64,000 nt of DNA from Zopfochytrium polystomum (Eukaryota; Chytridiomycota; Chytridiomycetes; Chytridiales; Chytridiaceae): assembly GCA_025765615.1 (NCBI GenBank), contig JAIVFJ010000209.1:1-64000 (forward strand). Reading direction: 5' to 3'. Numbering within the stretch: position 1 is the first letter of the stretch; each line of letters begins with the position of its first letter. Below are positions 52,634 to 63,587 of this stretch, piece after piece. The translations under genes were made by a program, and so were the position numbers. Under the pieces are notes generated by a model. That model did no database searches. It was not told the DNA's origin and saw only the letters and a list, made by a program, of their open reading frames with translations.

Positions 52634-53943
52634 CTTTACCTCAGATTTCCACTGCTCTTATTCGACCAGCAGGAAAAAACTTCAATGACAGTGAGTGGGT
52701 GCAAGTGTTCCAGAATACCAATTGTGTGGTGTGAAACGCTGTGTCAGGGAAATGCTTCTGTGGGGTTAATGTCAGGGCAAAAGCTGACCCCAATTATTCC
52801 AAATTGTTTCTCCACCTTTTCCATGAACCCTGAGCACATTCCCCCCCTTTCTGCCCCGCCAGCCGTTGGAAATGCGACTTTCGACTACACTGACAATCGC
52901 TGAGATGCGTACGTTGTCATTCGGTGGTCGAGCATACAGGCAGCTGCTATTCAAGCAATATCATCCTACGTGTTGCAAATGCCCTCAGATTGGCAGCAAG
53001 GCTGTTTTTCAGTTGATGGATGACGCCGTCAAGGTCACAAGCTGCGAAGGGTTGGGGACAAGGGCAATGAGGGAGGGAGGAGAATGCTTGCGTGGACTGA
53101 CAGCAAGTGAGGATCATTAGGGAGGTTGAGAGAATGCCTGCGTGGACTGACAGAAAGTCGTAGACTGACAGCAAGTTTTCTTTCTTACAGCGAAAACTTT
53201 GCGCACCTGAAGGAATCTGCTTTGCTCTTTTCTTAATGAGTGACGAAATTAGAGCAAAAAAAAAAAAAAAAAAAAGTTTAGTTTCAAGCTTGACTTTTTT
53301 TTTTGTTTCTTTATTTTGTTACACAGTTGCTCGGACCGGGCCAGTACTGGGAAAACCCCAGCTGAAACCGGCGTAAACTGGCCCAGGTTCGGGCCGTTTC
53401 GCAAAACTTTGTAAAACGGTTTGAATCCTTACACATGTTGAATTTGGGACCACTACCTCTCAAAAAAAGAACGACTACAGTTGTCTGTCACCGCCTGCTT
53501 CGCAACTATTTGCTGGTAGCTGTTGTGGGGTGGAAAAATTAACTGGAATGAAATCTGCGCACCCTTCTTGGGAGCCTCTCTGGGAAGTTCTTATTATCTG
53601 TTGTGGTGGGCGGTGGGGCAGTCATCCTATCTTGCTGGGAGATGACACTTGTTACCCGAGGAGGCACTTGGAGCCACTATAACACGTGACAATGCCGCTG
53701 GTGAGACAATGCCTCTTTAATCACGCATTAGGGGCCCCCTGCTACTTGTTCTCCCTGCATTGCTTGCGGCACTGTGGCGCTGACTTCATCAGCAATGGGG
53801 ACCTTGCCAGCTCACAAGACGCATTCAATGCGTGAGGTGCGTTCATGCGCTCGCCAGACCGTCAAACATAAGCAACGGATGATTTCATGTCTTTGTTCCT
53901 AGAATTCTCTTGCCTCGACCCGGCGACAAACAGGGAAAGTGAG

Positions 53944-54017
53944 TGGTCGCATCCGGGATCGAACCGGAGACCGTCTGTGTGTAAGACAGACGTGATAACC
54001 AACTACACCATGCGGCC
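53944..54017 (-). tRNA. tRNA-Val(TAC)
   Basis: Minus strand, 74 nt. Anticodon stem TCTGT/ACAGA with loop CTTACAC; T arm CCGG-TTCGATC-CCGG. Acceptor GGCCGCA/TGCGACC has one C-A mismatch at the third pair. Closely related in body to the AAC isoacceptors at 18.6 and 60.4 kb. Confidence 0.7.
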
Positions 54018-54918
54018 TGTGTGCACAAATGTATCGCTGCAAATTTTTATTTCTGTTTAATTGGGTGTTGAATCTGTTGGATTTCTTTCGGTCTGACAAA
54101 TCCAGATCCTCAAAGCCTTTTTTGCACGACGCAAAAGCTGCCTTGCCCACACCGGTTTGTGGCCTCCAAAGTCGATTTTCCTGAGAGCGATTAAGTCTCA
54201 TCCACGTCCTGCAAACTCCTTCCGCAGATGCCAAGAAACCCTTTCTTTAGGGTCGCCATGAACCGAATCGGGTCGGACTTTAGAAACATTCGTATTCAAT
54301 TTGAAGAGTCAAATCGGGCCCAAAGAAGCCTTTTTGGTGAAAATTCATCATTTGAATTCGATTTGATTCGATTTTTATTTGAAAGGTTTCGAATGTCCGA
54401 ATTCGATCGCATTTGACAAAAAACAAAGATTCGAAACGAACTCGAATGTCTGACATTGACAGAGATCATGTCATTTGAGTTTGAAATGTCTAATCAAATC
54501 AAATCCAGTCCGTATCTGCATTTGATTTTGTGGCGGACTCTTCCTCTCCTTTTTTTGCGAAGTAAGACGCCCATTTCCTTCCTCACTTTGTATAGCAAGA
54601 TTTCATGGGAAGCCATGTAACGGTTTCTCCTTGAAATGCTCATCTATGACGTCAACGCTACCAGTTTCATTCAGCGAGTCCGACATCACAGTCACGTAAT
54701 GGTAACAGCAAGGCGGGGGCGGCACATCGTTGGATTCGCAGTTCAGCACCAATGTGGGACAATGACGCTTTGCGAGGCCGCCGCAAAAGCCCAGCAGGCT
54801 CTCAGGCTTTGCAGACAGAGGAATCTTCAAAGTCAATGTCTCCCTTCCAACCTTAACCCTTTGGGCACTGGCACTGATATTTGAGCGAAAAAAAAAAAAA
54901 ACACCTCATCCACAGACA

Positions 54919-55270
54919 TGTTATGAATCACCCTCTGGAAACCTCTGGAACCTTCTAGAACATTCCTTCATGGAACCTTCTGGAACCTTCTGGAACCTTC
55001 TAGAACATTCCTTCATGGAACCTTGTGGAACCTTCTGGAACCTTCTTTGCTTTCCTGACTTGTCTTGTTGTCATTGGTATCATTGGTATCATTGCATTAC
55101 TAATTGCTCTTTCTGGAACTTTCTTGGAGTCTTGACAAGGAAGACTCTCAAAAGGTATAAAAGGGGATGGGGGACCTGTCCCATCCCTCAAGTGAATTAT
55201 TGTTTCCAATACAATCATCACTCCTCTCAGTTCCTTGTCTGCCTTGTCCTGTCCTGCCCTGTTCCTGACA
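54919..55270 (+). mobile_element. Solo chromovirus LTR with perfect target duplication
   Basis: 352 bp, TGTTATGAATC...TTCCTGACA, flanked by AGACA on both sides (54,914-54,918 and 55,271-55,275). Retains the GAA/TTC arrays and TATAAAA. Formed by LTR-LTR recombination of a fairly recent insertion. Confidence 0.93.
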
Positions 55271-57932
55271 AGACACATGGCTGTTGTTCGCCCCTGGGGG
55301 TGGGTAAACTTGTGTCAAGTATTGAGCCAACGTGAGTGGTTGACTCAAGTGTGCAAAAGTAGCGGAGCAATGTGCCAAAGAGGTGATTGGAGTGCCATGA
55401 GTGGGTGTCTATGTGTTGGATCGATGACTCTATGTTGGTGGTTTGAGATCGAGTGTGACAATAATGGTTTGTTTTTAATGGGGGTGCTGTGTGTCCAGTT
55501 GCTGCTCTGCTGGGGGCTGCCCAGCTGAGGCACAGCCTGGGAGACGTCTGAGGCTTTGACTGTGGGTGTTGTTTGAGTTCGGGAGACGTTCAGGTGGCCC
55601 ACAGGAGACAATGACACCCTGTTGCATCAAGCTGATGTGGTCAAACGCCATGGTGTATGTGAACAAAGAAGTGATCATGGCTCCAGATTAATTTTATCGA
55701 ATTGCCAGTGTAAAGCAAAATAATGTGGTGTTTGGCCGATGCATTGAAACCTCAGGAACCTTACCAAGCACTTGTACAGCACTCAAATACCTGCAGAGGA
55801 GTACAAACGAGTCAGGCAATCTTTAATAAAGTACTACCAATGTGCGTATACTCCAACAATGGCGCCTGTTGGAACCCTATTGGTCTGCATCAGCAAAACA
55901 ACTTTGTCAGATGGAAGCGACTATGCAGAGATGTGTCAGTATGGCAGACAGTGCCCTGCAGGGCTGCCGTGGGCAAACAACAAAGGCATAGACAGATGAA
56001 ACGGACATAGTTAATTCACCATTTGGTGCAAATCCGGAATATGTAAAGGACGGACATGTTAGAGCACTGGTTACTGTGCGCCATGCGAGCGTTAAGTGCT
56101 GGGGTCCAAATCCCTGCTGGTGTCATGCTTTTGCGTGGGGTAGTCTGCTGCGTAGGCGCCTTTGCCTCCCTACTGTAACGGCAAGTAACCCTGCATATAT
56201 TCTAGTTTGTAATTGGACTCCTTCTGCGAGGCCTATGCCGCACAGCGCCAGCTGGGTCCACCAACAGTCATTTGCATTTTGGCAGGTGATTTCTTTAATT
56301 ATGAGGAAGAAATGTGTGAGGTTGAATTGGGGGTTAGCTTGTACTTTGAATGTGATTTCCGCAAGCCGTCTTAGCTCATCTGGGAGAGCGTAAGACTGAA
56401 GATCTTAAGGCACCCGGTTCAATCCCGTGCTTCACCAAAAATTCTTCTTCTTTAAAATGTTGTACACTGCATCATATAATTGAATGCCTGGAAGCGTCGT
56501 TTGGCGATTTATTAAACGTTTCACAGAACTACAGAACTTTTTAATTTGTCAACACCAAATTTCGAGGTAATCAAATTAAGATATATTTGGGGAAAGAAAT
56601 CAGCAAGATTGCTCCTCACCCTCACACGTTGGTGAAACTTCATTGTGCTAGCCTGCTTCCTGAGGGTCGAGGGGAAAAAAAATTTGGAAGGTTTGGGGGT
56701 AGGGCAAATTTGAGGGGGTCATGGTCTGCACAAAACACTGGTCAGGCTCTTGGCCTCCACTGTTTCCGCCACCAGTTGCACACGTTTGTGCTCGGCTTTC
56801 AAAAACCCAGTGGAAATATCTTCTCGAAGATCCCTTCTTGCCCACGCACTTGAAACTCCCCGCTGACTAAAAGTTCAAGCAAGTCATGCGATCGGGAAAA
56901 TTTCAACCTGCACCTTCTCTCGTTTCCAACACCACTCTGTGAGCTTGGAAATCTTTTGATCACACTTTCAGTGCCGTAACCAGGGCTTTCTTGTCTAAAA
57001 GTGGACGTTTTTGTCAAATACCATAGATGCCCTCGTCAAAAAGTCGACCCTTTGGGTTTCGTGTTACAATGCTGATGGGTGAGTGACCGTTATCAAACGG
57101 TGCCCGCCCTTTCACTCTTTTTTTTTTTCTTTTCTCCCGCTGCGCGTGAAGCGCCGACCAGTTTTCTCACGGATCGCGAAGACAAACCCCCGACCTGTGC
57201 CGCTTTCGCCGACGGCCCGCTCCCTCTTTTCTCTCTCTATTTTTTCTTATTCTTATTTTTATGGGCGGCGTGTTGGGTTATGTCGAAAGAAATAGCAAAA
57301 AACACAAAAGCACAAAAGGGACCACACAGAAAGAAGAAGAACGCCAAACTTGCCCCGACACCCAGAGAGGGAAGAGAGAGAGGCGAGCACGAGACAGGCA
57401 AGAGAAGGACGGGCGGTATGCGGCGGAAGGAGGGGGTACGAGGGGCGACAAACAGGGCGGGCACGGGCGCCAAAGAAGAGAAAGACAGAATCTCTTTAGC
57501 GAATCTCTTTAGCGAATCTCTTTAGCGGAAGGCTTTTTTTGGTGGAGTAAAGCCTCGGGAAAGAGAGAGAAGACGAGACGATCAAAGGAAAGGAGACGAT
57601 CCGACGAGCTCGGGGCAAAGCAAGGCGAGAGGGAGAGAGAGAGGGGTGCAATACGAAATGAATGAATGAAAAAAAAAAAAAAGTACAACATCGACGAGGT
57701 GAAGAGGCAACAAGCAAAAAAAACAAAAACAAGACATATAAAAAAAAAACACACAAAAAAAAAAGAAACAGAAAGATACCCACGTTGCCCACAGCAACAG
57801 CGAGCGAGCTGGTTCTCCAAAGAGCAGCACAAAACGCCGCCCAAATCGTTCCCTCTTCTTTTTCATTTCCACATTTCCACACACGCCGTGCCAACTACAT
57901 TCGATCCCCCCCCCACTCCCTCCCCAAATCAA
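55271..57932. other. Unassigned intergenic DNA
   Basis: No gene recognised besides a tRNA-Phe-like sequence at 56.37 kb. 57,480-57,530 has a triplicated AATCTCTTTAGCG phrase. 57,660-57,780 is A-rich 3' flank of the Rab gene. Confidence 0.45.
56365..56437 (+). pseudogene. tRNA-Phe(GAA)-like sequence
   Basis: A-box TTAGCTCATCTGGGAGAGCG, anticodon stem TAAGA/TCTTA with loop CTGAAGA (anticodon GAA), and B-box GGTTCAATCCC look right. The acceptor halves GCCGTCT and CTTCACC do not pair and the T stem has a mismatch. A pseudogene or tRNA-derived repeat. Confidence 0.6.
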
Positions 57933-58930
57933 TCAGCACTGGCACGGCTGCTGCTCTGCGGCTCCGCCCGGCCCCTGGTTCAAGTCGACCCGGCTGTTGC
58001 CGCTCGCCCCCGCGCCACCGGTGCCGCTCGACCCTTGTCCGCGCGACCGCGACGCGAGGAGCTGGTCCAGTGGGATTTTCCGAGCTAGGCGTGGGGGTGT
58101 GTGGGGTGTCAGTCGGCGTCGGCGTTGTGTTGATCTCGAGGCGATCCATCCAATCCTAAAAAAAAAAACAAAAAAAAACCCCCCGCACAAAAAGAACTCA
58201 CCAATCTCTGTAAACACTTCCATCACAAAATCGCCCGACTTGGCCGACGCTTCCGTAAAGAGCAGACCGGACTCGTTCGCGTACGCCTGCGCCTCTTCCG
58301 TCGGGATTGCCCGCGTGGCGGCCAGATCGAGCTTGTTGCCGACGAGCGCAATGATGATGTTGGCGTTGGCCTGCCGCTGGAGCTCCTTGACCCACGATTT
58401 GGCCTTGTCGAGGGAGGACTGTGGTGTGTGTGTGTGTGTGTGGGTGGGAGATCGTATCAGTGTTGTAGTCGGAGAGGGATGGAAGAAGATCGCAATGGAT
58501 GGAGATCGCGAAGCGGTCCGATCGGATCATATCCGTCCCTAAATCGACACACTCTTACCGGCTTTGTAATGTCGTACACGACCACGGCCGCCTGGGCGTT
58601 CCTGTAGTACATGGGCGCCAGCGAGTGGAACCTCTCCTGGCCCGCCGTGTCCCAGATCTCAAACTTGATGACCTTGTCTTCCAGCTTGCACTTTTGCGTC
58701 AGGAACGCGGCGCCGATCGTCGGCTCCTTGTTCTCCTGGAACTCGTTGTTGACGAAGCGGAGCACGAGCGAGGACTTGCCGACCGCGGCCTCGCCGAGGA
58801 GGACCAGTTTGACTTGGATGGGTTTGGCGGCGGCGGCTGCGGTGGGCTGGGCGGAGGAGGAGGTTGTCGAGGTCGAGGCGTTGAGTGCGGCGGTGGCGGC
58901 TTCGGCGGCGGCGCGGTTTGGGCGGGACAT
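57933..58930 (-). CDS. Rab GTPase, Rab5/Vps21/Ypt5 type
   Basis: Three exons on the minus strand: 58930-58559, 58418-58202 and 58084-57933; phases agree, 246 aa. An Ala/Ser/Thr-rich extension (about residues 1-36) precedes the G domain. P-loop GEAAVGKSS; effector/switch [11 protein letters not shown]; switch [25 protein letters not shown]; and an EASAK (G5) motif. The GAAFLTQ form and the MYYRNAQAA block are Rab5-like. The C-terminus ends in CQC for double geranylgeranylation. Predicted role: fusion and sorting on early endosomes. The first intron ends in (CA)n before the acceptor and the second begins with T-runs. Confidence 0.93.
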
Positions 58931-59306
58931 GATAGATAACTAATCGTGGGGGGGAATGGATAAGAGATCGGGGGTCGACCGATGGGGGGGGGGGGGTGGA
59001 TGGAGCTAAGACGTCGGGACGACGACGCTGCTACTGCTGCGGCTGCTGCGGCTGGGCGCTGAGATTACCACCCGGGTGGATGGAAGGGGGGTTTGATCGA
59101 TGGGAGTGAGTGGGGGCGAAGCGCGGGTTGGGGAGGATCGCAAGTTTTTTCTTCTTCTTCGTCTCTTTGTGTGTGTGTGTGTGTGTGTGCGTGGTGTGGC
59201 GAGAGGCAGGTTGGCTGCGTCGCGCGACGCACTCACTCGCACACTGGGCGTGCTACCCCCGCCCACCACCAACCACTCACGCAAAACAAAGCGGCGCCGA
59301 GTAACC

Positions 59307-59345
<39 letters not shown>

Positions 59346-59728
59346 CCACCACGAGTGAGTGAGTGAGTGTGCGCACGAAGTAAAAGAAGAAGTAAGTAGT
59401 TAGTTGCGCTTTGCTGGCGGGACGGAGATTGTTGTGGGAAGGGGGTGGCGCAAGGATCGAACGCGGAAGGTGCAGGCAGGCAGGCAGACTCCTCAGTACG
59501 TACAGTACACGCAAAACATGTGCGAGGTCGCCTCGCTCGCTAGCCCAATCCTCCTGTCCCCCGTACCCCGACCCGCTCTCTCTTGTTTGGAGGATGCATC
59601 AGATTGGTCTGTGGTCTGTTTGATCAAGTATTGGTATGTGTGGGCCCAAAAAAGGAGGAAAGACGAGGCGAAATAGCGATCTGGTGTCGATCTGTTTGCC
59701 AGCTGAAAGGGTTCCCACGACACGCACT

Positions 59729-59759
<31 letters not shown>

Positions 59760-59977
59760 CGAGTAGCAGCGATTCCCCCAAACACGAGCACGCGTTTCGC
59801 GTTCAGGTGATGGGTTAGCGTTACGCCGCAATGTCATTATCACGTATTGTGAAGAAGCAAGGGAATCCGGGCACCGCGCCAATGAACAGGCAATGAGGCA
59901 GACGGTGCCCTCAACTCCATCCCCTGATCTTGCTCGCTCACGGAAAAGAAAAAAGGGTAGTACACAAGTCGACGGTG
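58931..59977. other. Upstream region of the Rab gene
   Basis: Contains G13 at 58,984-58,996, (GT)n at about 59,167-59,189, a pure C35 run at 59,308-59,342, TGAG repeats at 59,353-59,368, a GTACGTACAGTAC motif near 59,496 and (CA)n at 59,730-59,756. No gene recognised. Confidence 0.6.
59308..59342. repeat. Poly(C) tract, 35 nt
   Basis: Uninterrupted run of 35 C on the plus strand, about 380 bp upstream of the Rab start codon (poly(G) on the gene's sense strand). Exceptional length for a C/G homopolymer. Confidence 0.9.
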
Positions 59978-60352
59978 GGATGGGTCTAGAGGGGGTCCCT
60001 TTAGCAAAAAGCTGATGGAACTCAGCTTTGCATTCAGGGTTCAGTTGTTGTCCATATCTGACAACAGAGAGAGTGCTCTGGACAGTTGTTTGCCCTTTGC
60101 GAGGTGGTGCTGGGCAAAGTGCTGGCGAGGTGCTGGCAGGATGCTTCCACCCTGTCCCTTTCAATTTGACATCAGCCTAAACCATCATCCTCCTGGGAAG
60201 AGGCTTGCCGTTGGCTCTCAGGCGGCACGCTTACTGCCATGAAACTTTCACTGCTTCACATTTTTGTTCATTTCCACTGGACTGATTGTCTGTTGTTGTG
60301 AAACCAAAATTTTTTTGGGCACTGATGTGCGCTTCTGTCCCTGAGTGTGTAA

Positions 60353-60426
60353 GGTCACATGGTGTAGTTGGTTATCACGTCTGTCTAACACACAGACGGT
60401 CTCCAGTTCGAGTCTGGATGTGACCA
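60353..60426 (+). tRNA. tRNA-Val(AAC)
   Basis: 74 nt. Acceptor GGTCACA/TGTGACC (7/7), anticodon stem TCTGT/ACAGA with loop CTAACAC, T arm TCCAG-TTCGAGT-CTGGA with canonical B-box. Sits inside the dispersed repeat shared with 18.6 kb. Confidence 0.82.
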
Positions 60427-60834
60427 CAGACTGTGTGGATGAGTTTTAAAATCGAATTAGTGCAGTTGTTGTTCTCACCAAAAATGTCTGTCTGGCATTG
60501 AACTGACATAATTGTAAGCAAGAGAGCCCAGACAGAGCAGCCAGAACCTAAAGGTAAAGATTCATTGAGAAAGACAAAAATGCCTATAAGAAAAAAAAAA
60601 AAGAACATAGGAGGAAGAAAACTTCAGGAACGATATCAAAAAGGGAAGAGTGTTGATTCCTTGATAATTAAAACAGGAAACCTTTGGGGACAGGGCCAAG
60701 ACTTGCATCAGTCTGGAAATTATGTTGTTTCTTTCTTTCCAACCAACGTACATCTGCTTGGGCAGGACATTCTCTGGTGCAACGACAATATGATATCTAC
60801 TTAATTACTGTTCAATTTGGCACAAATTTGTTAA

Positions 60835-60918
60835 GTGCTGAGATTTGAGCCAGGGAAACCAACTTCCTGTCGACGGTGGCCTCATTGGCGCCGCTGATGC
60901 GACTTACACTAAGGAAAG
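60835..60918 (-). repeat. tRNA-like insert in repeat copy B (relative at 61.88 kb)
   Basis: About 84 bp absent from copy A at the matching point (between TTTGTT and GGAAAGCAGCAG). The reverse complement has a B-box-like GGCTCAAATCTC. A related segment lies at about 61,880-61,960 with a hairpin GGAAG/CTTCC where a long variable arm would be, so a class II tRNA ancestry is possible. Cloverleaf pairing is poor. Confidence 0.5.
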
Positions 60919-61131
60919 CAGCAGTTTGCCAGATTCCAATGTCTGGGAAAGGCTGAAGTCCTCCTGGTCATTGAGTCTGGAAAGTTAAACTAAGCCTGAA
61001 TCTTCATTATTAGCCCCCTGGCAGTCTCTAATTTGCATCAGAAACTGTTCAAGTCAGTCCCAAACAGCCCAGCATGGGCATTTTAGGTAGGCTCTTTTGC
61101 AAAATTTTTTTGGTCAAACACTTTTGCTTGG

Positions 61132-61300
61132 TCCATCTGTAAACAATCTACTCCGAGTGAGTGAGTGGAAGGAGTGAATGAAGTGAAGATGTGTGTTTGT
61201 GGGTGGTCCTTCTCCCCAACGTGGAGGGAAAGAAAAAACTCTGTTATGAATTATTGATACATGATGATGATATACACGCTGTAATAGTTGCCCAGCCAGG
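61132..61300. repeat. Dispersed repeat, copy 2
   Basis: Same orientation as 4126-4300, sharing GTAAACA(G/A)TCTACTC(T/C)GAG, GTGGGTGGTCCTTCTCCCCAA and TTATTGATACATGATGATGA. No coding content. Confidence 0.75.
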
Positions 61301-61636
61301 TTGTCAGCATGGACACCCTTAGCAACGTTGAGTCAATTACGTGATGTTATCATTCCACTGGTTCCTCTGAATTGGATTTTTTCAGGATTATATCAGGAAA
61401 TGGACCCTTTTGACCTAACCTAACTGAGCCCCCAAGCTTTAAACTACACACCTTTGTTGTTGTCTGCATGACCATTCTTGGCATTCGACGTATGTCCAGC
61501 TGCACAGCCATTTGGTATGGCCCATTCCCTCCCCCTTACCTTATCTTGGACTGTCTTCAGACACTGAGTATTGTCACTGGTGCTTGCACAAGAACAGTAC
61601 AAGTGGGACAACCAGTTTGCAGCCCATATGCAAGCT

Positions 61637-61723
61637 CCAACCATAGCTCAGTTGGAAGAATGACTGTAATGGTTTCTGCCTGGTGCCATCATGAGGTCCC
61701 CAGTTCGAACCTGGGTGGTCGGA
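61637..61723 (+). pseudogene. tRNA-Tyr(GTA)-like sequence with intron
   Basis: CCAACCATAGCTCAGTTGG start, loop CTGTAAT (anticodon GTA) followed by an intron-like insert, T arm CCCAG-TTCGAAC-CTGGG, and 3' TGGTCGGA pairing with the 5' end except one A-C. About 4 nt are missing around the D/anticodon arms, so it is likely a pseudogene. Confidence 0.6.
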
Positions 61724-62194
61724 TGCCCTATACTCAGTACTGAATGCTCATTTGTTCATTCCAAGCTCCTGCAACTGATATGCGCTCCACGTGTGACACA
61801 ATTTGGGTGGTGGTGCCAACTGCTGATAATCTCCTCTTTTGCAACCAGAAAGCAGTCCCCATGCTTGTCTGTGGTTGTGTTGAGATTTGAGCCTAGGAAG
61901 CCAGCTTCCTATGTCAACAGCAGCCTCGTCGCTGGCACCGATGCTACTTACACTAAGTCGGGTAAGCCGAAAGGCCTAATCTGAATCCAACAAAAAGGGT
62001 TAAGTCAGCGGTGATTCTAGCTTAGCTTTCCTAAGCTTCGCCAGCAAGGACAATTCGATTAGAATCACACTCAATGGGTTCAGAGAAATGTTGAACTGGG
62101 GCAGTTCACAGCTACCCCAGTTCAGCTGACTTTTTTCTGAACCAATGTTGAACCAGGGCAGCTTACAGCAGCTCCAGGTCAGCTGACTTTTGTC

Positions 62195-62262
62195 TCTGTG
62201 TGCACCATTTGTCTGCTCCTGTCACAGGGTAGACCCGGGTTCAATTCCCGGACTAGGAGTAG
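62195..62262 (+). pseudogene. 3' half of a tRNA-Asp(GTC)-like sequence
   Basis: Loop CTGTCAC, then GACCCGGGTTCAATTCCCGG forming a good T arm with B-box, but no matching D arm or acceptor 5' half upstream. A fragment. Confidence 0.5.
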
Positions 62263-63047
62263 AGTTGAGTGTTTCTGTGGCAAGCACGCAACTGGGTGGC
62301 TTTCTACTTTGCCCTTCTAAGTGATCATCAGATGATTCTGAGGGGAAATTCTCAAGGGCAACCTGCTTTAGCCCAAACCTCCAGTTGTACAGCAGTGCTG
62401 GCACAAGTACGAGCTTGAGCCTTGGATACTCCAGGAATTCCAGGACTTGCCACTGCCAGTATTGTAAAAGAGGGAGATTAAGTTATGCAGGCACTATTCC
62501 AACTTTTCAAACAAACACAAAGCACAAACAGGTGCTATTCAGAACAATGGTATGGCTGAGCAAATTCCCCTGCTGTAGAAGAGGATTGTACTTCTTTTTT
62601 TGTCCTTACAAATGCTTTTCCTTTTCTTTTTTTTCCCCAGCATTGCAACTTTTTTCATCAACAATGAGAAATAGAAAATATCTCATGGTATCAGAAACCT
62701 TGCCGCTTTTGCTGCTTCTGCATCAACGCTGTGGCAGCTCCTGCAGGCCAGTCTGCCAGTTGCCTGCCAAACCAATCTCTCACCGTTTTTGGACTGCCAC
62801 ATTGTTGTTCTGCAGCCAAGACACAGCCACACGTGGCCCAGGCACCCACACCTTGGGGGAGACACTGCACCAAACACCAGGGAGAACAGTGGAGTCACAT
62901 GTTGGACTTCTTTGGCGATTGCTCCTTTTCTTGCTCTTGATGGAAACATGAGAGGAGTGGAGAAATGAAAAAACGAGAAAAATTTGCAAGGACATGTCCA
63001 ATGTAATTCACAATTCACAGCTACCGCAGGAGCTTGCAGCACCACCT

Positions 63048-63118
63048 TGCAACAGCCGAGAATCGGACCCAGGTCTACCGCGTGGCAGGCGATAATTCCA
63101 CCACTGAACCACTGTTGC
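63048..63118 (-). tRNA. tRNA-Gly(GCC)
   Basis: Minus strand, 71 nt. Acceptor GCAACAG/CTGTTGC (7/7), A-box TGGTTCAGTGG, anticodon stem ATCGC/GCGGT with loop CTGCCAC. The T-loop reads TCCGATT (one change from TTCGATT) and the T stem relies on G-U pairs, so activity is likely but not certain. Confidence 0.72.
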
Positions 63119-63504
63119 CCTTGATGTTTGTGACAACCGTTAAAACATTATTTGCAGTGTTTCTGGAAGAACATCAAGACCCAGAAAGAGCCCTCATTCC
63201 ATGCCCCACTAGTGTCCTTTGCTTGAAAGAAATTTGATTGGTGTGTGGATCAGTGCCAGCCAGCACCAGTGCAATGCATCTCTGCAAGATGGCTGCAGCC
63301 AATCATGCATCAAACTCTACCAGCCACAAGAATATTTATAAGCAGCTTGACTGAAGGAATAAGCAAATGACAGAGGTGCCGTAAACAAAGGTAAACTATG
63401 TGATCAGACACAACAATCACTGTCAGCACAGCAACACCAATCCCATGAAGATCTTCAAAATCCAATCGTGAGCGCAATCAGTAAAGGCATCCTTGGCTAA
63501 CCAG

Positions 63505-63587
63505 TGCGCTGACCGGGAATTGAAGCCGGGGCTGATGCTATCTCCCAAGGGTGGAAGGCGTCTATTTTACCACTAAACTACCAGCAC
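63505..63587 (-). tRNA. tRNA-Gly(TCC) with ~12-nt intron, possibly degenerate
   Basis: Minus strand, 83 nt. Acceptor GTGCTGG/TCAGCGC pairs throughout (two G-U). Anticodon loop CTTCCA is followed by about 12 extra nt before the 3' stem (GACGC/GCATC, one mismatch). T arm CCGGC-TTCAATT-CCCGG has one mismatch. Confidence 0.6.

Larger units (their letters stand above)
51389..54918. other. Unassigned AT-rich intergenic DNA with two tRNA loci
   Basis: Apart from the tRNAs at 52.5 and 53.9 kb, no gene was recognised. 52,310 and 51,950 share GTTTGTCT(CC/TC)TG-type phrases, suggesting an internal old duplication. 53,100-53,175 has near-tandem CTGCGTGGACTGACAG phrases. 54,270-54,500 is rich in TTCGAAT/GATTCGA motifs. 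Confidence 0.45.
59978..60955 (+). repeat. tRNA-Val-bearing dispersed repeat, copy B
   Basis: Collinear with 18,276-19,084. It carries an extra ~80-bp segment before the tRNA (about 60,091-60,176, including CGAGGTGGTGCTGGGCAAAG) and a second insert at about 60,835-60,918 that is tRNA-like. Beyond GTCTGGGAAAGG the copies diverge. Confidence 0.8.

Noticed and set aside
59233..59514. Poly-Gly frame near the Rab gene
   Set aside because: Encoded by the C35 run read in reverse; not a credible protein.
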